From Acorus gramineus (Eukaryota > Streptophyta > Magnoliopsida > Acorales > Acoraceae), in contig CM060852.1 in assembly GCA_030737835.1 (NCBI GenBank), positions 22,739,868-22,803,867 on the forward strand: DNA of 64,000 nucleotides. The letters are read 5' to 3'. Position numbers and translations under genes: made by a program. Below, piece after piece: positions 22,901 through 37,100 of this stretch. Position 1 is the stretch's first letter; each line of letters opens with the position of its first letter. The notes beneath the pieces are model-generated. The model was not told the DNA's origin and did no database searches. It saw nothing but the letters and a program-made list of their open reading frames with translations.

Positions 22901-25828
22901 CTCGTAGGAACATTATCTTAATATGGAAAATATTGTCATATATGATATTTTTTTCTGCTCTCAATAGAATAAAAACTTTGCAAATTATGGTTTGGTAAGT
23001 CTTAGCATTTTTGCAGAATGCTTATTTTATATTCATATTAAATTTCTGAGAAGAAACAAACCTGTACTCTGCTGTCTTCATTCCAAGAGCTAAGACCATG
23101 TCTTACAAGAGTAACCTTTTTGGAAGACGATAATGGCACATCAATCAGTGGTGTTGTAGCTCCTTTAAAATCAAATGCACCTCCAGTCATAGAAGCGAAA
23201 CTCTCATGTCTCTCTGCTGTTGATGTATTGCTAAAATCATTTTGTACTTGGGGTGCAAGAGTTTCTAGTTTGCCTGCACAATAATAGAGAGAGGAAAGCA
23301 TGCTTAATAGCACAATGAATTGACCAAGCTACATACGTGGAGAAAAGATTCAACAATTAAGGCACCAATACATGACAATATAGATTTCTCCAGTCTCTTT
23401 ATTCACACATGACCTACTCGGTTTTCATCAAGAAAAAAAGTTAAAAATACTGCTTGAGTGCTTGTACGGTGTACAAGAAATGACTCTTCAATGTCGTCCC
23501 CAGGCACCCATCACTATTTTTTGCACCAATTTCATTAAATTTTGTATAACCACCCTAGTCCTATTGAATACAAATTCAGCAGGAGAGGTAGAGATGTTTC
23601 AAGTTATAGGGTACTCCAAGGAAATATCATGTGAAATTAATGTGTTTGTGCATGTAGAAATGTGAATGAAAATGAGAGAAAGGTAAATTTTCCCTTCAAC
23701 CAATCCAAAAATGGTGTTTGTACCAAAGACAAGAAGAGATAAAAATTTTCTTCTTTTTTTTTGGGAGGGTGCGGAAAGGTGGGGGGTTAGAAGAGAAGTA
23801 ACTTTTTTCACCTCCCCCTAAGAGTGAATCTGAAGGAATTATTTTATGTTAGTTTCAATCGCAGGAACAAAATACAGAAAAACTGTTTTCTTTTATATTC
23901 CTTTCCCTTTGACTCATTTTACTTCATTTTCCATCCAAAATTGTGCACAACATGCCCTTAGTCTTCCAAGAGATCTTACTACATCCAATGTAGATTTCGC
24001 AAAATATGAGTATGGTACATTCCAATAGCTAAACCATTGCTAATGCCTCCCCAAGACTACACCATTAGTTCTTATACTAATCATTCTACTCTTTCTTGCC
24101 TTACCCAGTAAAAAATTCATGTGCTTGCAAAAAAGCATCACAACACAACAATGTCACTGAAATATTGCAATACAAAATTCCAAAATGTGATTGTGCTGAA
24201 AAGACAAGAATGCACAAGGCCATACTTTTGACAGTTTGTGCTCGAAAAGAGAGTCGTCACTACTTTCAGTTTGCAAGTTCAATATCAATTATAAAATCCA
24301 AAAAAATCTGATATGCCTAAGGTTTTGACCCACTATGTGAATTACATAAATAAGGGCCCTTATTTTATCTTCTCCACCCCTTATTTCCTTATATAAATCT
24401 TTGAGGTACATATCACTGGCATATGGATATTCCTCTTGTCATTTTTTTATAAACAAAACTCTGTATCTGAACTCATATTAATACACAATAACTTCAATAC
24501 AAAAACACGTATATCTCTTCATAGATAATACACGTATTCCATCCGAACATGTAAATATTATTCATAATAACTACAGAAAAGAAAGAACTTCCACTAAATA
24601 GGCCAAAATTCAAATAGGTCACTTGCTTTTAACAGCTTCATAAAAATGGATTTTTATATCCAGGCCACTAATCACAAAAGGGACACTTTCTGTTTAATGA
24701 AATTTCATAGAATTGTTCATGTACATATCACTGGCATGTTGGATATTCTTCAACCAATTTTTTATTACCAAAACTATATAACTAGACTCATATTGAATAT
24801 TGATATCTAATCACTGCAACACATAAACGTGTATAGCTCTTCATAGATAATACACAATTACACATATCCCATCCACACATGTAAATTTTATTCATATTAA
24901 CCACATAACCCAAAGAACTTCCACTAAATAGGCCACAATTCAAATGGGGCATCCCCACTTCACTAAAAAAAGCTTCATAAAAAGCAAATATTTACATCAC
25001 ATACATCTAATCACAAGTGGTCGGTTTCTCTTTGGTGAAAATCCATTCAGAATTGTTAATGTACATATCAGTATATCACTGGCATATTAAATATTCTTCT
25101 ATCAAATTTGTATGAACAAAAATCTATATCAGGGCACATGTTACACATGAACATATATATATCTCTTCATATATAATACATATATTCCATCCAAACATGT
25201 AAATCTATTTACAATAACTACAAAAACCAAAGAATTTCCACTATATAGGCCAAAATTCAAATGGGTCATCATCATTTCACTAAAAAAAATCATACATCTA
25301 AAATATTTACATCCCAGACATCTAATCACAAATATGGTAAGTTTTTCTCTGGTGAAATTTCATATAGAATCTTTCATGTACATATCACTGGCATATTGGA
25401 TATTTTTCTATCTAATATTTATGAAGAAAACTCGATATCTGGGCTCAAATTTATATCTAACAATTCAACACACAAACGTGTATATCTCTTCATTGATAAT
25501 AAATATATTCCATCCAAACATGCAAATTATATTCATAATAACTACAAAAAAAAAACCACTAGAAAGGCCAAAATTCAAATGGGTCTTCCTCACTTCACAA
25601 AAAAAAATACTAATCGAAAATTGGGTCGGCTTTGCCTGGTGAAATTTCACATCTTTGTCAATGGTATTGAAGATTGACATTACCCGAAGAAAGAGAGAGC
25701 TCGTGATTCGCCTGAGAACAGAATATACGTGAACCCAATGGAGAGTGGCGGATACGCCGCCTCCGGATGTCGCGGAAACCTTCGCCGGCGGCTGCGGCGG
25801 TTGTCGCGATGAGGGAAGCGGAAGTCAT
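19968..25828 (-). CDS. Plastid-type histidine phosphatase (phosphoglycerate mutase-like), 307 aa
   Basis: Seven exons joined by hand: 25684-25828, 23062-23273, 22369-22488, 21765-21864, 21533-21672, 21374-21453 and 19968-20094. They total 924 bases with consistent phases and GT-AG borders. The phosphohistidine motif LVRHGLSSWNE (RHG, about residue 107) begins the catalytic domain, followed by FSSPISRAKSTAE, LKEAHLFFLEGM, DPANFHVNG and the second catalytic histidine in LVVSHKSILRAL. The first 50 residues (MTSASLIATTAAAAGEG...RRRRIRHS) look like a chloroplast transit peptide. The domain resembles plant proteins annotated as 2-carboxy-D-arabinitol-1-phosphatase, which remove a Rubisco inhibitor; the substrate here is inferred, and a general phosphoglycerate-mutase-like phosphatase is equally possible. 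The acceptor of exon 5 (AG just before 21672) was chosen because the nearer AG breaks the conserved frame. Confidence 0.87.
24406..25670. repeat. Four-copy tandem repeat, ~315-340 bp unit, in intron 1
   Basis: GTACATATCACTGG or a close variant recurs at 24406, 24721, 25061 and 25378, at spacings of 315, 340 and 317 bp. Each unit also has CATCCAAACATGTAAAT-like, TTCCACTAAATAGGCCA-like and GGTGAAATTTCAT-like stretches in the same order. Copies are diverged from each other by substitutions and small indels. The last copy runs to within about 15 bases of the exon 1 donor at 25683. It is non-coding and absent from other introns in this window. Confidence 0.8.
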
Positions 25829-26597
25829 TGTGAGACGCTCGTCCGGACTAAAATAAAAAGTAAGTGGTGGTGGTGCAATAAGGAACTGTAGCGGTATGAT
25901 TCGTACCCGGTGAGAATAGCTGAATAAAAACTACTCGTTTTACCGACGGAGCTTGTTCTACCACACGATGGTTGACCCTTTAACGGATTGGGTGGTTGGG
26001 GGTCCATGTTCGTGGGTCCGAATTTGGACGGTCGAGATCTATTGGATCAACCATTTTGACGATGGAGATCAGGGTGCCAATACTCCAGTCACTCACTGAC
26101 CCTACCATCCTTTTTTTTCTAACCCCACCACCCTACCTCTGACAAGGGAAGATATAGTATAAACTTTATACACTGTGTCGCGTTTTAAAGTCATGTGTCT
26201 ACTGACAAAGTAGATTACATCACACTGGAATATTATCTTCCAAAGATGAAATTTCTGATCCAATGATTAATTATCAACCGAAACATCTTTATAGAAAGTT
26301 GTCCACTAGCGATGGGGATCCTCAAATACGTCTAGGTACTGGCATTCCTTCGGATGCACAAAATGTGAGAGATTGAATTCTTAATCACATATCATCGATT
26401 TGAACTCAAATTTTCATATGTATTTACACTTATGGTGTGAAATTATTTATTTTCCTAACTTATGTAATTTATTGTACCTAATTAACCTCTTGGGTTAGCA
26501 CATTTTTATGACATCAAGCGTGAAGACAATGTACAATTGAACAATAATTCCACTCCACGAGAAACAATATCATAATTTGTGAGGTGTCTCATTTTTT

Positions 26598-26943
26598 GGT
26601 ACCGTTTGAATGTGATGAATTTTCACCACTGCAAATACACAAAAAAAAACATGTTTGGATTGCATTTCCTGAGTTTGGCTTATGAAAAGTCGATGCTTAT
26701 AATTATGCCCCTGGTGGCATTTGTGTTTTTGGGATAAAGGTTGGAATTCGTTGAAATGTGGAGGAATAGGATGGTAATTGTCTTCGACTTCTGTAAAGTA
26801 TTATTTTGACACGTTTAAAAGGCCACATTTACACTGTAAATGCTAACCATATTTTGTGCTTCACAAACATCGGTGCCTATTTAGAAGTAAGTTTGGATTG
26901 ATTAGACAATGCAAACATTCCAAACTCACATCCAAACAATACC
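26598..26943. mobile_element. MITE-like element with GGTA(C/T)nGTTTG termini
   Basis: The left GGTACCGTTTGAATGTGATG and the reverse complement of the right end, GGTATTGTTTGGATGTGAGT, are inverted repeats. Flanking trinucleotides TTT and TTA are only similar. The interior is non-coding. Confidence 0.45.
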
Positions 26944-27634
26944 TTAGCATTCTTATAAAGAGGATTCCATGTTAGAGTTGCGAACGTAATTGCGGTTCAA
27001 CTTTTTCATCATTAAGAATTAGTACTCCAAGAAAGAGTTTGAAATATTTTTTTTTAAAACAACTTTTCTGAAAATACAATTTTGTTAAGTTTCTAAAAAG
27101 CTATTTTTTATAACTAAAAGTTATTTTTGCTTTGTCAAAGAGGGATTGTTGGAGGCATTTGCATACAAATTTGGATTAAACATGATTTTTGCAAACACAA
27201 AATCTCTACAAATTATCCAAACCCTTTCAAACACCCTTCTTACCCTGTTTAGGTAGATAAATAATGTTTGAATAGACTAGAATAAGGTAAAAAAACTTAT
27301 TTAGATGCTAGTATAAATAAGAATTAACGAATATTAAAATTCTTGAAATTAGATTATTCCAAATAGCTCTCAACTTTTTTTCCATGCCCTACTCCTACCA
27401 GTGAAGAATTGAGAATTTTTTTTTTAGATAAAAAAAAAAAAAACAAAATTGTTGTATGGAATGCCTTTTCCAGACCACACATCGACATCAAGCGACCCAT
27501 GTGCCCTCATCGAATGCCAACTCCGCCACGTGAAGAAGGCCACCTCCACCACCTCGCAGCCACCCCCTTTCTTGACATTGCGTGTTGCTGGTTAAGCAGG
27601 GAAAAGTGAGGGCTTTGATACCATATTAGATTAA

Positions 27635-27863
27635 GGGTGCGTTTGGATGTGAGGTTGAAATTGAGATTTTTAAAATTTTATGTTTTAAACTTAGCTTTTA
27701 AAAAACTATGTTTTATTAGATTTTCAACCACAAGATTTTTTAACCTAAAAATAGAAGATTGTGGTTTGAAAAAATAAACGCTGAAAATGTGTTTGAATCT
27801 GAATTTGAGAATTTTTAACTTTTTAAACGCAGAATCTACCTAAATTCATATCGAAACGGACTC
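27635..27863. mobile_element. Tourist-like MITE, 229 bp
   Basis: The left end GGGTGCGTTTGGATGTGAGG and the reverse complement of the right end, GAGTCCGTTTCGATATGAAT, are imperfect inverted repeats. TAA flanks both sides (27632-27634 and 27864-27866), matching the TWA target duplication of Tourist/PIF-Harbinger MITEs. It lies 285 bp upstream of the LOL2-like start codon. Confidence 0.65.
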
Positions 27864-28147
27864 TAAAGCAAAAACTTAGCAAAATCTTTACATTGGGATC
27901 TCAAAAATGAAAAATATTTTATAAAAAAAATATAATAACACCATAATCATTATGATAAGATGTAAACTGTTATAATAACATATTAATATCATTAATTTAA
28001 CTTATGTAAATAAAATTTTCAAATATATGCAATATTAACTGATATATAACAAAATTAAATAAAACCATCAGAGAGTAGAAAAAGTGGCAAGTAGAAAACC
28101 CTTGTTTTTAAATATTTGCACAATCGGCGTACCAAAGCAAGGGCAAT

Positions 28148-31100
28148 ATGGGAAGCGATTGCTCTGATTCGGTCCCTCCTGGTTGGGAAAACATGCCGCC
28201 GCCGCCGCCCCCGTCTGCGGTGGCGCTGCCCCTTCCACCACCGTCGATGCTTCCACCGCCGCCGGCTCCTCCTCAACCATCGGTTCCTCCTGGTTGGGAA
28301 AACATGCCGCCGCCGCCGCCTGCGGTGGCGCCGCCCGTTCCATCACCGTCGATGCCTCCACCACTGCCGGCTCCTCCTCAAACATCGGTTCCTCCTGGTT
28401 GGGAAAACATGCCGCCGCCGCCTGCGGTGGCGCCGCCCCTTCCACCACCTTCGATGCCTCCACCGCCGCCGCCGCAGCCTCAACCGTCGATGATGCCTCC
28501 CCCGCCCCGGCCTCCACCGTCGATGATGCCTCCACCGCCTCTGCCTCTGCATCCTCCTCAAGGGGACCAGAAGCTTCAACCTCCCGTCGGTGAGTTTCTT
28601 CCGATGCCATTGTCGACGAACGCAAGAAGCCTCTGTTGATCGTTCGCTGATTCTATCGTTTGTGTAATCTGTAAATGATGATGAAACGCTAATCGATGCA
28701 TCGCTTGAAACCCCACTATTGAATCTGTGGCTGTGAAAGATTTGAAATTGATTGATAAAAAGCTAATGTTTTGTTAATCACATTTGGTAGCGATGCTGTG
28801 AAGATGAGGGTGGTGGATTTCAAAACTCGATTTTGATTGCCGCTGTTGGGTTTGAACTGATGAAGAGTTTGTTGTAGTCGGGTCTAGTTGTGTTAGAATA
28901 GCTGATGAAATAGGAAAACTATAGATCAGGTTTCTTTTTTCTTTTCTTGTTTTTTTGAAGCCAAGGTAGACGGTCGGTCTACCATGAATTTCATTAGTAA
29001 GAAGAAACTGTAGTACAGACAAAAAAAAGGGAAGGAAAGCTAATACCATAAGGGATAAAACATAGAGAATGGGGAGAGGAGGACTGAACCAAAGAAAGAA
29101 AGGCACAGCAGAAGAGTGACCTAGCCCAAACGCCCTAGCAGGCCTCTCCCAACCTTCACATTTCGGCAATACGCAGCTAACCCTCCAAGAAGTCGATTGA
29201 GCTGGCCCCCGCTAAGCTCCGCCCCTAGCTCTTGATGAAACCCTCTACCCGTTCCCAAGTATTCTCGACGTAAGCCTTTTGATATTCTAAGATCATCGCA
29301 TTTCTTGTGAGCCAATGGCCCTGCAGGCCGCCAGACTAATAGACTGGTCAATCTTACTAGCACTGCTGCGGTCCCCGCTCTTTTGCTGGAATAATAGACT
29401 GGCCAATATAGATCAGGTTTCTTAATTTCTGGTGGGAGTCGCTTTTCTATTACATGTTAAAAGGATTTGCTAAATAGAAAGATCTAATATTATCAGAGGA
29501 ATGGAGCTTAAAGAGAAGTGTTTTAAAGACTACATAAGGTTAAAACATGCTGTTATAAGTTTTTTTGGGGTCCATAGGTAGTTGTATCATCTGTATTTTT
29601 AATTCATGTTAGCCGATGATGATGGTTATTCGATGATATATGGGTACTGGACAGGTGCAAATCATTTTCAAGTATTTTCATTACAAATCTTTTAAAGAAA
29701 ACCTGATATGTATCGTATGTGCTGACTCTGCTGATACATTAATTATGGTTTCCATAACCAGATTTTTTTAACTGCAACTGCATGCTACAAAATGAGATTG
29801 AACTTCAGAGTTTCTTCAAGGATGTACCATTAGTGGTGGAATTTCAATCTTGAATTTAGATGTTATAACTTAACAGTTGTTAATAAGATACTGACCTTTT
29901 GGGAATCAGACTTCCCTTTTACTCGGCTGATATATACCCAGCGATGTTGGTTTTTTTTTTATTAAGCATGTTAATGGTTGTATGTTGGACTGCTTTATTT
30001 GCAATTTGGTTTGGTCAAACCTGGTTTAAGTAACACATTCTCTTTGTTGGTTTCATGCTTTTTAGAGTTCCTGATTTTAGTTCAACAATGATGCATGAGA
30101 AATGCTGCCACAAGAATCATGAAAAGCAGCATTGTTCATAGCATTTATTCTACTGGGTTACCTTTGAAATTTGTCCAGTTCTTTTCTCTCTTTTTGTTGC
30201 AATGGAATATATTTGAAATTGAAATCTGAGAATATATTAATTGGAAAAATCACTACTTCGCTCATAGTTTGATGAGACAGGATGTGTTTATAGAAAATGG
30301 ACGAGGATTTGATGAAAAAAATCATAGAGTTAGGATACATTGGAAATTCATGTTTATGTTGACCATCTCTGAGGCATTCCTTCTAGGGTTCCTTTATGTT
30401 ACCTGTGTGATACATTCATAAAATTTGTTCTGACCTTGATACTTACCCTTCTCTATTCTCTTTCTAACTTGTGCTGTCCACTTATTGAATTTATATTTAA
30501 TGCTATAAAAGGACCACAATAAGTGGATCTTTTTTGGGTAATCTATATTTTCCATATGAATTCTTGATGAGGTTCTGCATTCATACAACGGATTTCCCAA
30601 AATGGATAATATTAAAATGTGCAATAAAAATTATGTAGTGGACTTCTCAGATCTCATAAAGGTATATCTCGGTCACAGAATTGGGTCAAATGGTCTGTGG
30701 AAGTTGTCGACGCTTGCTTTCCTATCCTCAAGGTGCCACACGTGTTAAATGTGCATGCTGTAAGACAGTCAATGCCGTATTAGAAGGTATGTTAAAATGC
30801 CCATGAATATTTAAACATGCAAGATTCATCATATATATTCTATGCTATATTCTGTTAGATACAGGTGCATTTTTTTTGTCTTTTTTTTATGGTTGTCACG
30901 TGCCTTCTTGATAAACAAGTAAAAATATTTTGTTTATATATTCAGACAATGATGATTTTTTTTTCCACCATGCATGAATTATGATAATTTTTGTGAAAGT
31001 AAGATAGGAGCTTTCTATTGAGAAAACCCCACGATCATGATGCGGAGCCAAGGGATCTCTGAATTAAAACTAAACAAAGAGAAATAAAAGAATAAAACCA

Positions 31101-34100
31101 AACTCCAAAAAGGAAAAAAACAACTAAAACCCCACAAGGCACAGGATACAAATTCCCCCAAGCCTGAACAAGCAAAGAAGTCTTCCAAATATTCTCAGAA
31201 TACACATTCTTATTTTGGAACATATGTGCATTCCTTACAATCCATATACTCCAATATGGTAAAGATGCTTTCTTTCCTTGTTATGATCTCCTCTCTTCAC
31301 CCTTCTCTCGAAGAAATTCCACATATCCTCCACATACTAGTACCAATAGCCACGCTCACTCTTCACCAGAAATTAACACTTAAAGCAAATTCAAAGAAGA
31401 GGCGGTCCCTTGATTCTTCCTCCCTATCACAAAGTCCACATAGGACATCTCCACCATAGGTTCACTTGGCTCCATTAATTTTAGTTAAGGAGTTTATCAA
31501 AAGTAAGCAACGACAGGAAACAACACACCTTCAACGACGAGTAGGATCTCCAAATATGGATTGCATATCTCATGGTTAAGAACTCTCTCGCATGACTTCT
31601 ATTAAGATGTTTATAGAAGTAATCTCATAGAGAAGCCATTAAAAGGGGAGCTCGTCCAATACACCGTATCATCATCTTCCAACTCCAACTTCACCTCTTG
31701 ATGCGTCGCAAGAAGAGTGGCTTCTCCATATTCCACCTCTCTAAGATTCCTTAATAACCGTGGGCACTATATTATGGTGTTGTTCCCACAAGTAAAGGCA
31801 TCACAAACCATGCCTTCTTTGTTGATTGATAGTCTATTTGATAATGTTTATCTTGTTTTTTTCACCAGCTCTATTGCATGTAACATGTTGTTTAAGGTTG
31901 TCCTAAAAAAAAGTGTTTTAAGGCTTTTCAATCTTACAATTTTAAAAAATGGGCATTATGGCTTGCGAGAAACCAAGTGGTGTCTACAGGTGGCACCTTT
32001 TGTTTTGTCAAGGTGTGGGACACTGGTCGAGAGATCTCTTTTAGATTGGGGTAGATTCTCTATGGGGGCTTCTAGTGTTCGTTTTGAGTGGGGTAAACTT
32101 ATTATTGAGTAGTGAACGTTGTATTTTGCATTGGGGGTGAACTTCTTGTCTACCTCTCATAAATTATTGATTTTCTTTCTTCTCTTTCTTTAGATTTGCT
32201 TTGACTATGTAATACTTGTTTTTTTAACCAGTGAAGGACCAATGTGTTTTTGTTTTAAAAAAACAATTTAAAGAAAATGATCAGAACATTGGTGAGAATG
32301 AAAATTCAAAACTATGAACAACATTTAAGTGGAGGGTTATGATAATGTGCTTTGTGCCTACTGTAATGAAAATTATTGTTATATGAGAATCTGTCGATGA
32401 AATCATCTGTACCGGTACACTTTCATCGCACAACATAAAACTTGGAGATGTCGTATTTAATTATCTTTTCTTTAGATAGTGATTAGAGAGCAAAAATTAG
32501 ATGATGTCTTATGGAAGAGTATGATATGGTACATATAAATCTCCTAGGACACAACGTTTGTTTTGAACTTAAAATTTTCCCTGAAGGTGATTGTAGAAGA
32601 AATAAATGGAATAATGTATATTTCGTAATGGAGGCCGAAAGATCCCTTATATAGTTACAAGATGTACAAACCCTAAAACAGAAAAAGACCAAAATACCCA
32701 TGACACCCCCGGGCCTCCGGGAATAGGCCCAACAACAGGCCTATCCAATAACTCCAATACTCCCCCTCAAGTTGGAGCAAAGATATCAATCAAGCCCAAC
32801 TTGATCAAGCTAGAACGAAAAACAGAGGGACCAACGGACTTGGTGAACATATCAGCAAGTTGCTCATTGGAAGAGACAAATGCTGTGTCAATGGCGCCTG
32901 ACTGTACTTTCTCTCGAAGAAAGTGAATGTCAACCTCAATGTGTTTGGTCCGCTCATGAAGAACTGAGTCTGAGGCAAGCATAATGGCAGATCGGTTATC
33001 ACAAAACAAAGTAGATGAACCAGCTACAGGGAATCCCAACTCTGTCAAAAGAGAGCGCAACCAAATGATCTCACATGTGCCTTGGGCCATGGCACGATAT
33101 TCTGCCTCAGCAGAAGAACGAGAGACAACACTCTGTTTTTTACTTTTCCAGGAAATAAGGTTGTCCCCATGGAAAGTACAGAAACCGGAGGTGGATCGAC
33201 GATCAGTGAGTGAACCAGCATAATCTGCATCAGTGTAACAAGAAATGATAGGCTGAGCACTAGTAGCATAGAATAAGCCAAGACCTGGGCATGACTTCAA
33301 GTATCGAAGAATCCTGTAAACAACATCTAGGTGAGAAGTCCGTGGGGCATGCATTAATTGACTCACCACGCTGATAGCAAAAGTCAAAATCAGGTTCAGT
33401 ATTTGTCAAGTAAATCAAACGACCCACTAGACGCTGATACAAAGAAGGATCTGGTAGAAGGTCGCCTGATTCAACATGAAGGCGATGGTTCTGGTCCATA
33501 GGAGAAGTGGCAGGGCGACATCCAAGCATACCGGTATCCTCAAGAAGGTCAAGAGTGTATTTTCGCTGGGAGAGTGAAATACCATGGCGTGAGCGAGCAA
33601 TCTCAATCCCCAAAAAATACCGAAGAGGACCTAAATCCTTCACATCAAACGCATGTCCAAGCTCAGTCTTCACTCTAACAATGTAATCAGCATCATCTCC
33701 TGTGATAATGATATCATCCACGTAAACTAGAACAATAGTGCACCGTCCATTACTTCGACGAATGAAGCAAGTATGATCAGCATGACAACGAGTGAATCCA
33801 AGAGAGAGAATGATTACACTGAATCTTTGAAACCATGCTCTCGGTGATTGCTTCAGTCCATATAGAGACTTGAGAAGAAGACACCTTTCCGGAATACTCC
33901 CCCTGAAGACGAAAACCAGGCGGAGGATCCATATAAATTTTCTCTGTCAAGTCGCCATGAAGAAAAGCATTCTTCACATCCATCTGATGAAGAGGCCAGT
34001 TGTGACAAGCAGCAAGAGAGACAAGAAGCCGAAAGTAGTCAGCTTGGCAACAGGAGCAAATGTAGCATGAAATCCTTCCCTGGAGTTTGAGTGAAACCTT

Positions 34101-37100
34101 TTGCAACAAGGCGTGCCTTATAGCGCTCAACAGCCCCATCAGCCTTGTATTTTACTGTGAAAACCCATCGACAGCCAACCGTTCTCTCCCCTGGTGGAAG
34201 ATCAACTAACGCCCACGTATGATTTTTCTGCAAGGCATCCATCTCTGCGGTCATAGCGGCGGTCCAAAGAGGATCCTGTAATGCCTCAATTACAGTACGA
34301 GGAATACGGATAGACGATGTAGCAGCTAGGTAAGCTCTGTAGGAATCTGAAAGTCCCTGATAAGAAACAAACTGGGCAAGAGGATGAGCAGTGACACAAC
34401 TCCGACGACCTTTGCGAAGAGCAATAGGTACATCAGAGTCAGATGGAGGCAAATCAGGAACAGAATATGGAGTGATCAAGGAAGAAGATATACCTGAGTC
34501 CGAGGAGGATGTCGACAAGTGAGCAGGAGAGAGAGGTGGTCGAGGTCTACGAGTGTATACAATAAGAGGAGACTGTGGTGGTGATGACTGTGGATCGAAC
34601 GACTGTGGTGGTAGCGACTGTGACTGTGGCAAAGGCAATGGCTGAAAAAATGATGCCGGTCGAACTGGTGAAGAAGAATGTTGCAGAACCGTGTCAGAAA
34701 AATATGGCACATCCTCAAAAAATGTAACATCAAGGGAATGGAACAATCTCCGAGAAATAGGATCATAGCATCTATATCCTTTGGACATGGTGGAATAACC
34801 AAGGAAAACACAACGTATAGACTTATCATCAAGCTTGGTGCGTGAGGGCCCCCTATCCTGAACAAAACAAGTACACCCGAAGACTCGAGGAGTGATGGGG
34901 AAAAGAGTACGACCAGGATACAAAACATGGAAGGGAACTTGACCTCCTAAAGTACGACTGGGAGTCCGATTAATCAAAAGGGCAGCAGTGAGGACTGTCA
35001 TACTCCAATAGGACTTTGGAACACTCATTCCTCGAAGGAGACAACGAACCACATTCATGAGATGACGATTCTTGCGTTCCGCCACCCCATTCTGCTCAGG
35101 TGTATATGGACAAGTCAACTGTTGAAGGATTCCCAACTCATTCAGATGAGACCGAAAAGAATCCGAGACATACTCCCCCCATTATCAGACCTGATACTCT
35201 TGACAGTAATGTTAAACTGTGTTTTAATCATGCGTAAAAAATTAATACACTGAGAGGATACCTCAGACCGAGATTTAAGAAGATAAACCCAAGTATATCT
35301 AGAAAAATCATCAATGAATGTCAAGTAATATCTATGACCACCAAAAGCAGTAACAGGAGAGGGACCCCACACATCAGAATGAATCAAATCAAACAACCCA
35401 GAAGCTTTATTCATGCGAGAAATATAAGTAGTACGGGTATGTTTAGAAAGCTCACACACAGCACATTGAAATTTATGAGTCTTACATGAAGAGCGAAAAG
35501 TAGGAAATAAAGAACATAGATGCTGAAAATTGGCATGTCCTAAACGAGCATGCCATAAATCTAGAGATTGTAAAGAAAAACTATGCGAATGATCGGTGGA
35601 CAAAATGGAAGCATGGGCCGTGGTGGGTGGTTCTCCGAAGACGTAAAGGCCATCTCTCTCATACCCCTTGCCAAAAATCCTCCGTGTACTCAGGTCCTGA
35701 AAAACGCAATGATCAGGGTAAAAAGTCACTGAACAGTTCAAAGCCTTAGTCAATTGGCTAACAGAAAGAAGGTTAAGAGCAAGATTGGGAACATGTAACA
35801 CAGAGTGTAATGATAAAGAGGAAGATAAAGGAACGGTACCCTTACTGATGACAGGTGTAAGTGAGCCATCAGCAAGGCGTACCTCTCTGTGTATAGAAGG
35901 TGATGTCAAGGGAACAAACAATCGAGACTCACCAGACATGTGTTCTGTAGCGCCTGAATCAATGACCCAAGTAGGAGACCCTGATTGGTTAACATGGTAG
36001 GCGGAGGGGATACCTGAGGTAGAGGAAGAAGCAGCAGAGGATGTTGGACCAGCATTAGAGAGACCAGCATGAGAGACATGAGAGGCAAGACTCTCCCGAA
36101 CCATAGCATCAATATGGTTCTGAATAGTACGCATATCAAAGGACCCAGATGGAGCAGAGGGGGCATCACCCGGAACCGAGGCATCAGCAACAGCAGCACG
36201 AGGGGCAGACAAAGGAGCTCCAACATTGCAAGATCGCATCAAGTGTGGGTACAGAAGAAAACATCTGACTTTTTCATGCCCTGTTTTTCCACAGTGGCCA
36301 CAAGTCACAATATTGCCGCGTCCACGTCCACGACCACGACCACGACCGCGACCACTATCCCCGTGGCCACGAGAGTCATATCCAGAAGTGGCCGCCAATG
36401 CCATCTGATCGCCAAGGGTTCCAGTGGTCGCTGAGGAAGAGATCTGACGGCGATGCTCATCACCCTCAATAATAGCAAATGCCTCGAATAGAGAAGGAAG
36501 TGGTGTGGTATTCAAGATCTGAACACGAAGAGATTCGAACTCTGATCGAAGGCCCATAAGAAACGCATATGTCTGTTGGCGTTGTAGTCGGCCAACCACA
36601 ATCGTGGCAGCCTCCTTAGGCAACTCCGAGAGAGGCTCATAGTGGGCAAGTTCCTCCCAACGAGCCTGCAGAAATCCAAAATAATCGGTAACTGATTGGG
36701 TACCTTGGGTGGCCTGGGCAATATCCTTGTACAACTCATAGATCCGTGAGTCATTCCTGGCATGACCATAGGTCTTCTTCAACGCAGCCCATAGAGAGTC
36801 GACCGTATCATGATACATGAACATATTGTAGATCCGGGTCTCCATGGAGTTGAAGAGCCAACCTAGAACCGTACAGTTGTTGATCTCCCACTGATTGAAA
36901 GTCGTATCGGTTTCTGCTGGCTTGTTAATGGTGCCAAGAAGAAGGCCTGACATGCCTCGACTACCCAAATATAATCGAACAGAACGCGACCAGGACGGAT
37001 AATTTCGTCCATCAAGAAGCACGGTGGTAATCCGTTGAGCATGAGAATTGTGCCCTAACGGAATGGTGGTGTCCTTGATCTCCACACCCGACAGTGGCGT

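Larger units (their letters stand above)
25829..28147. other. Divergent interval between the phosphatase and LOL2-like genes
   Basis: It contains the phosphatase promoter (about 25829-26150), a 346-bp MITE-like palindrome (26598-26943), a Tourist-like MITE (27635-27863) and AT-rich sequence. No gene is supported. Confidence 0.6.

Noticed and set aside
28068-28625. - strand Ala/Glu/Val-rich frame across LOL2 exon 1
   Set aside because: Complement of the proline-rich repeat; the + strand has the splice sites, PPGWEN repeats and zinc fingers.
31717-32112. 131-codon + strand frame in LOL2 intron 2
   Set aside because: No recognisable domain; it lies beside the decayed LINE fragment and is probably part of repeat debris.
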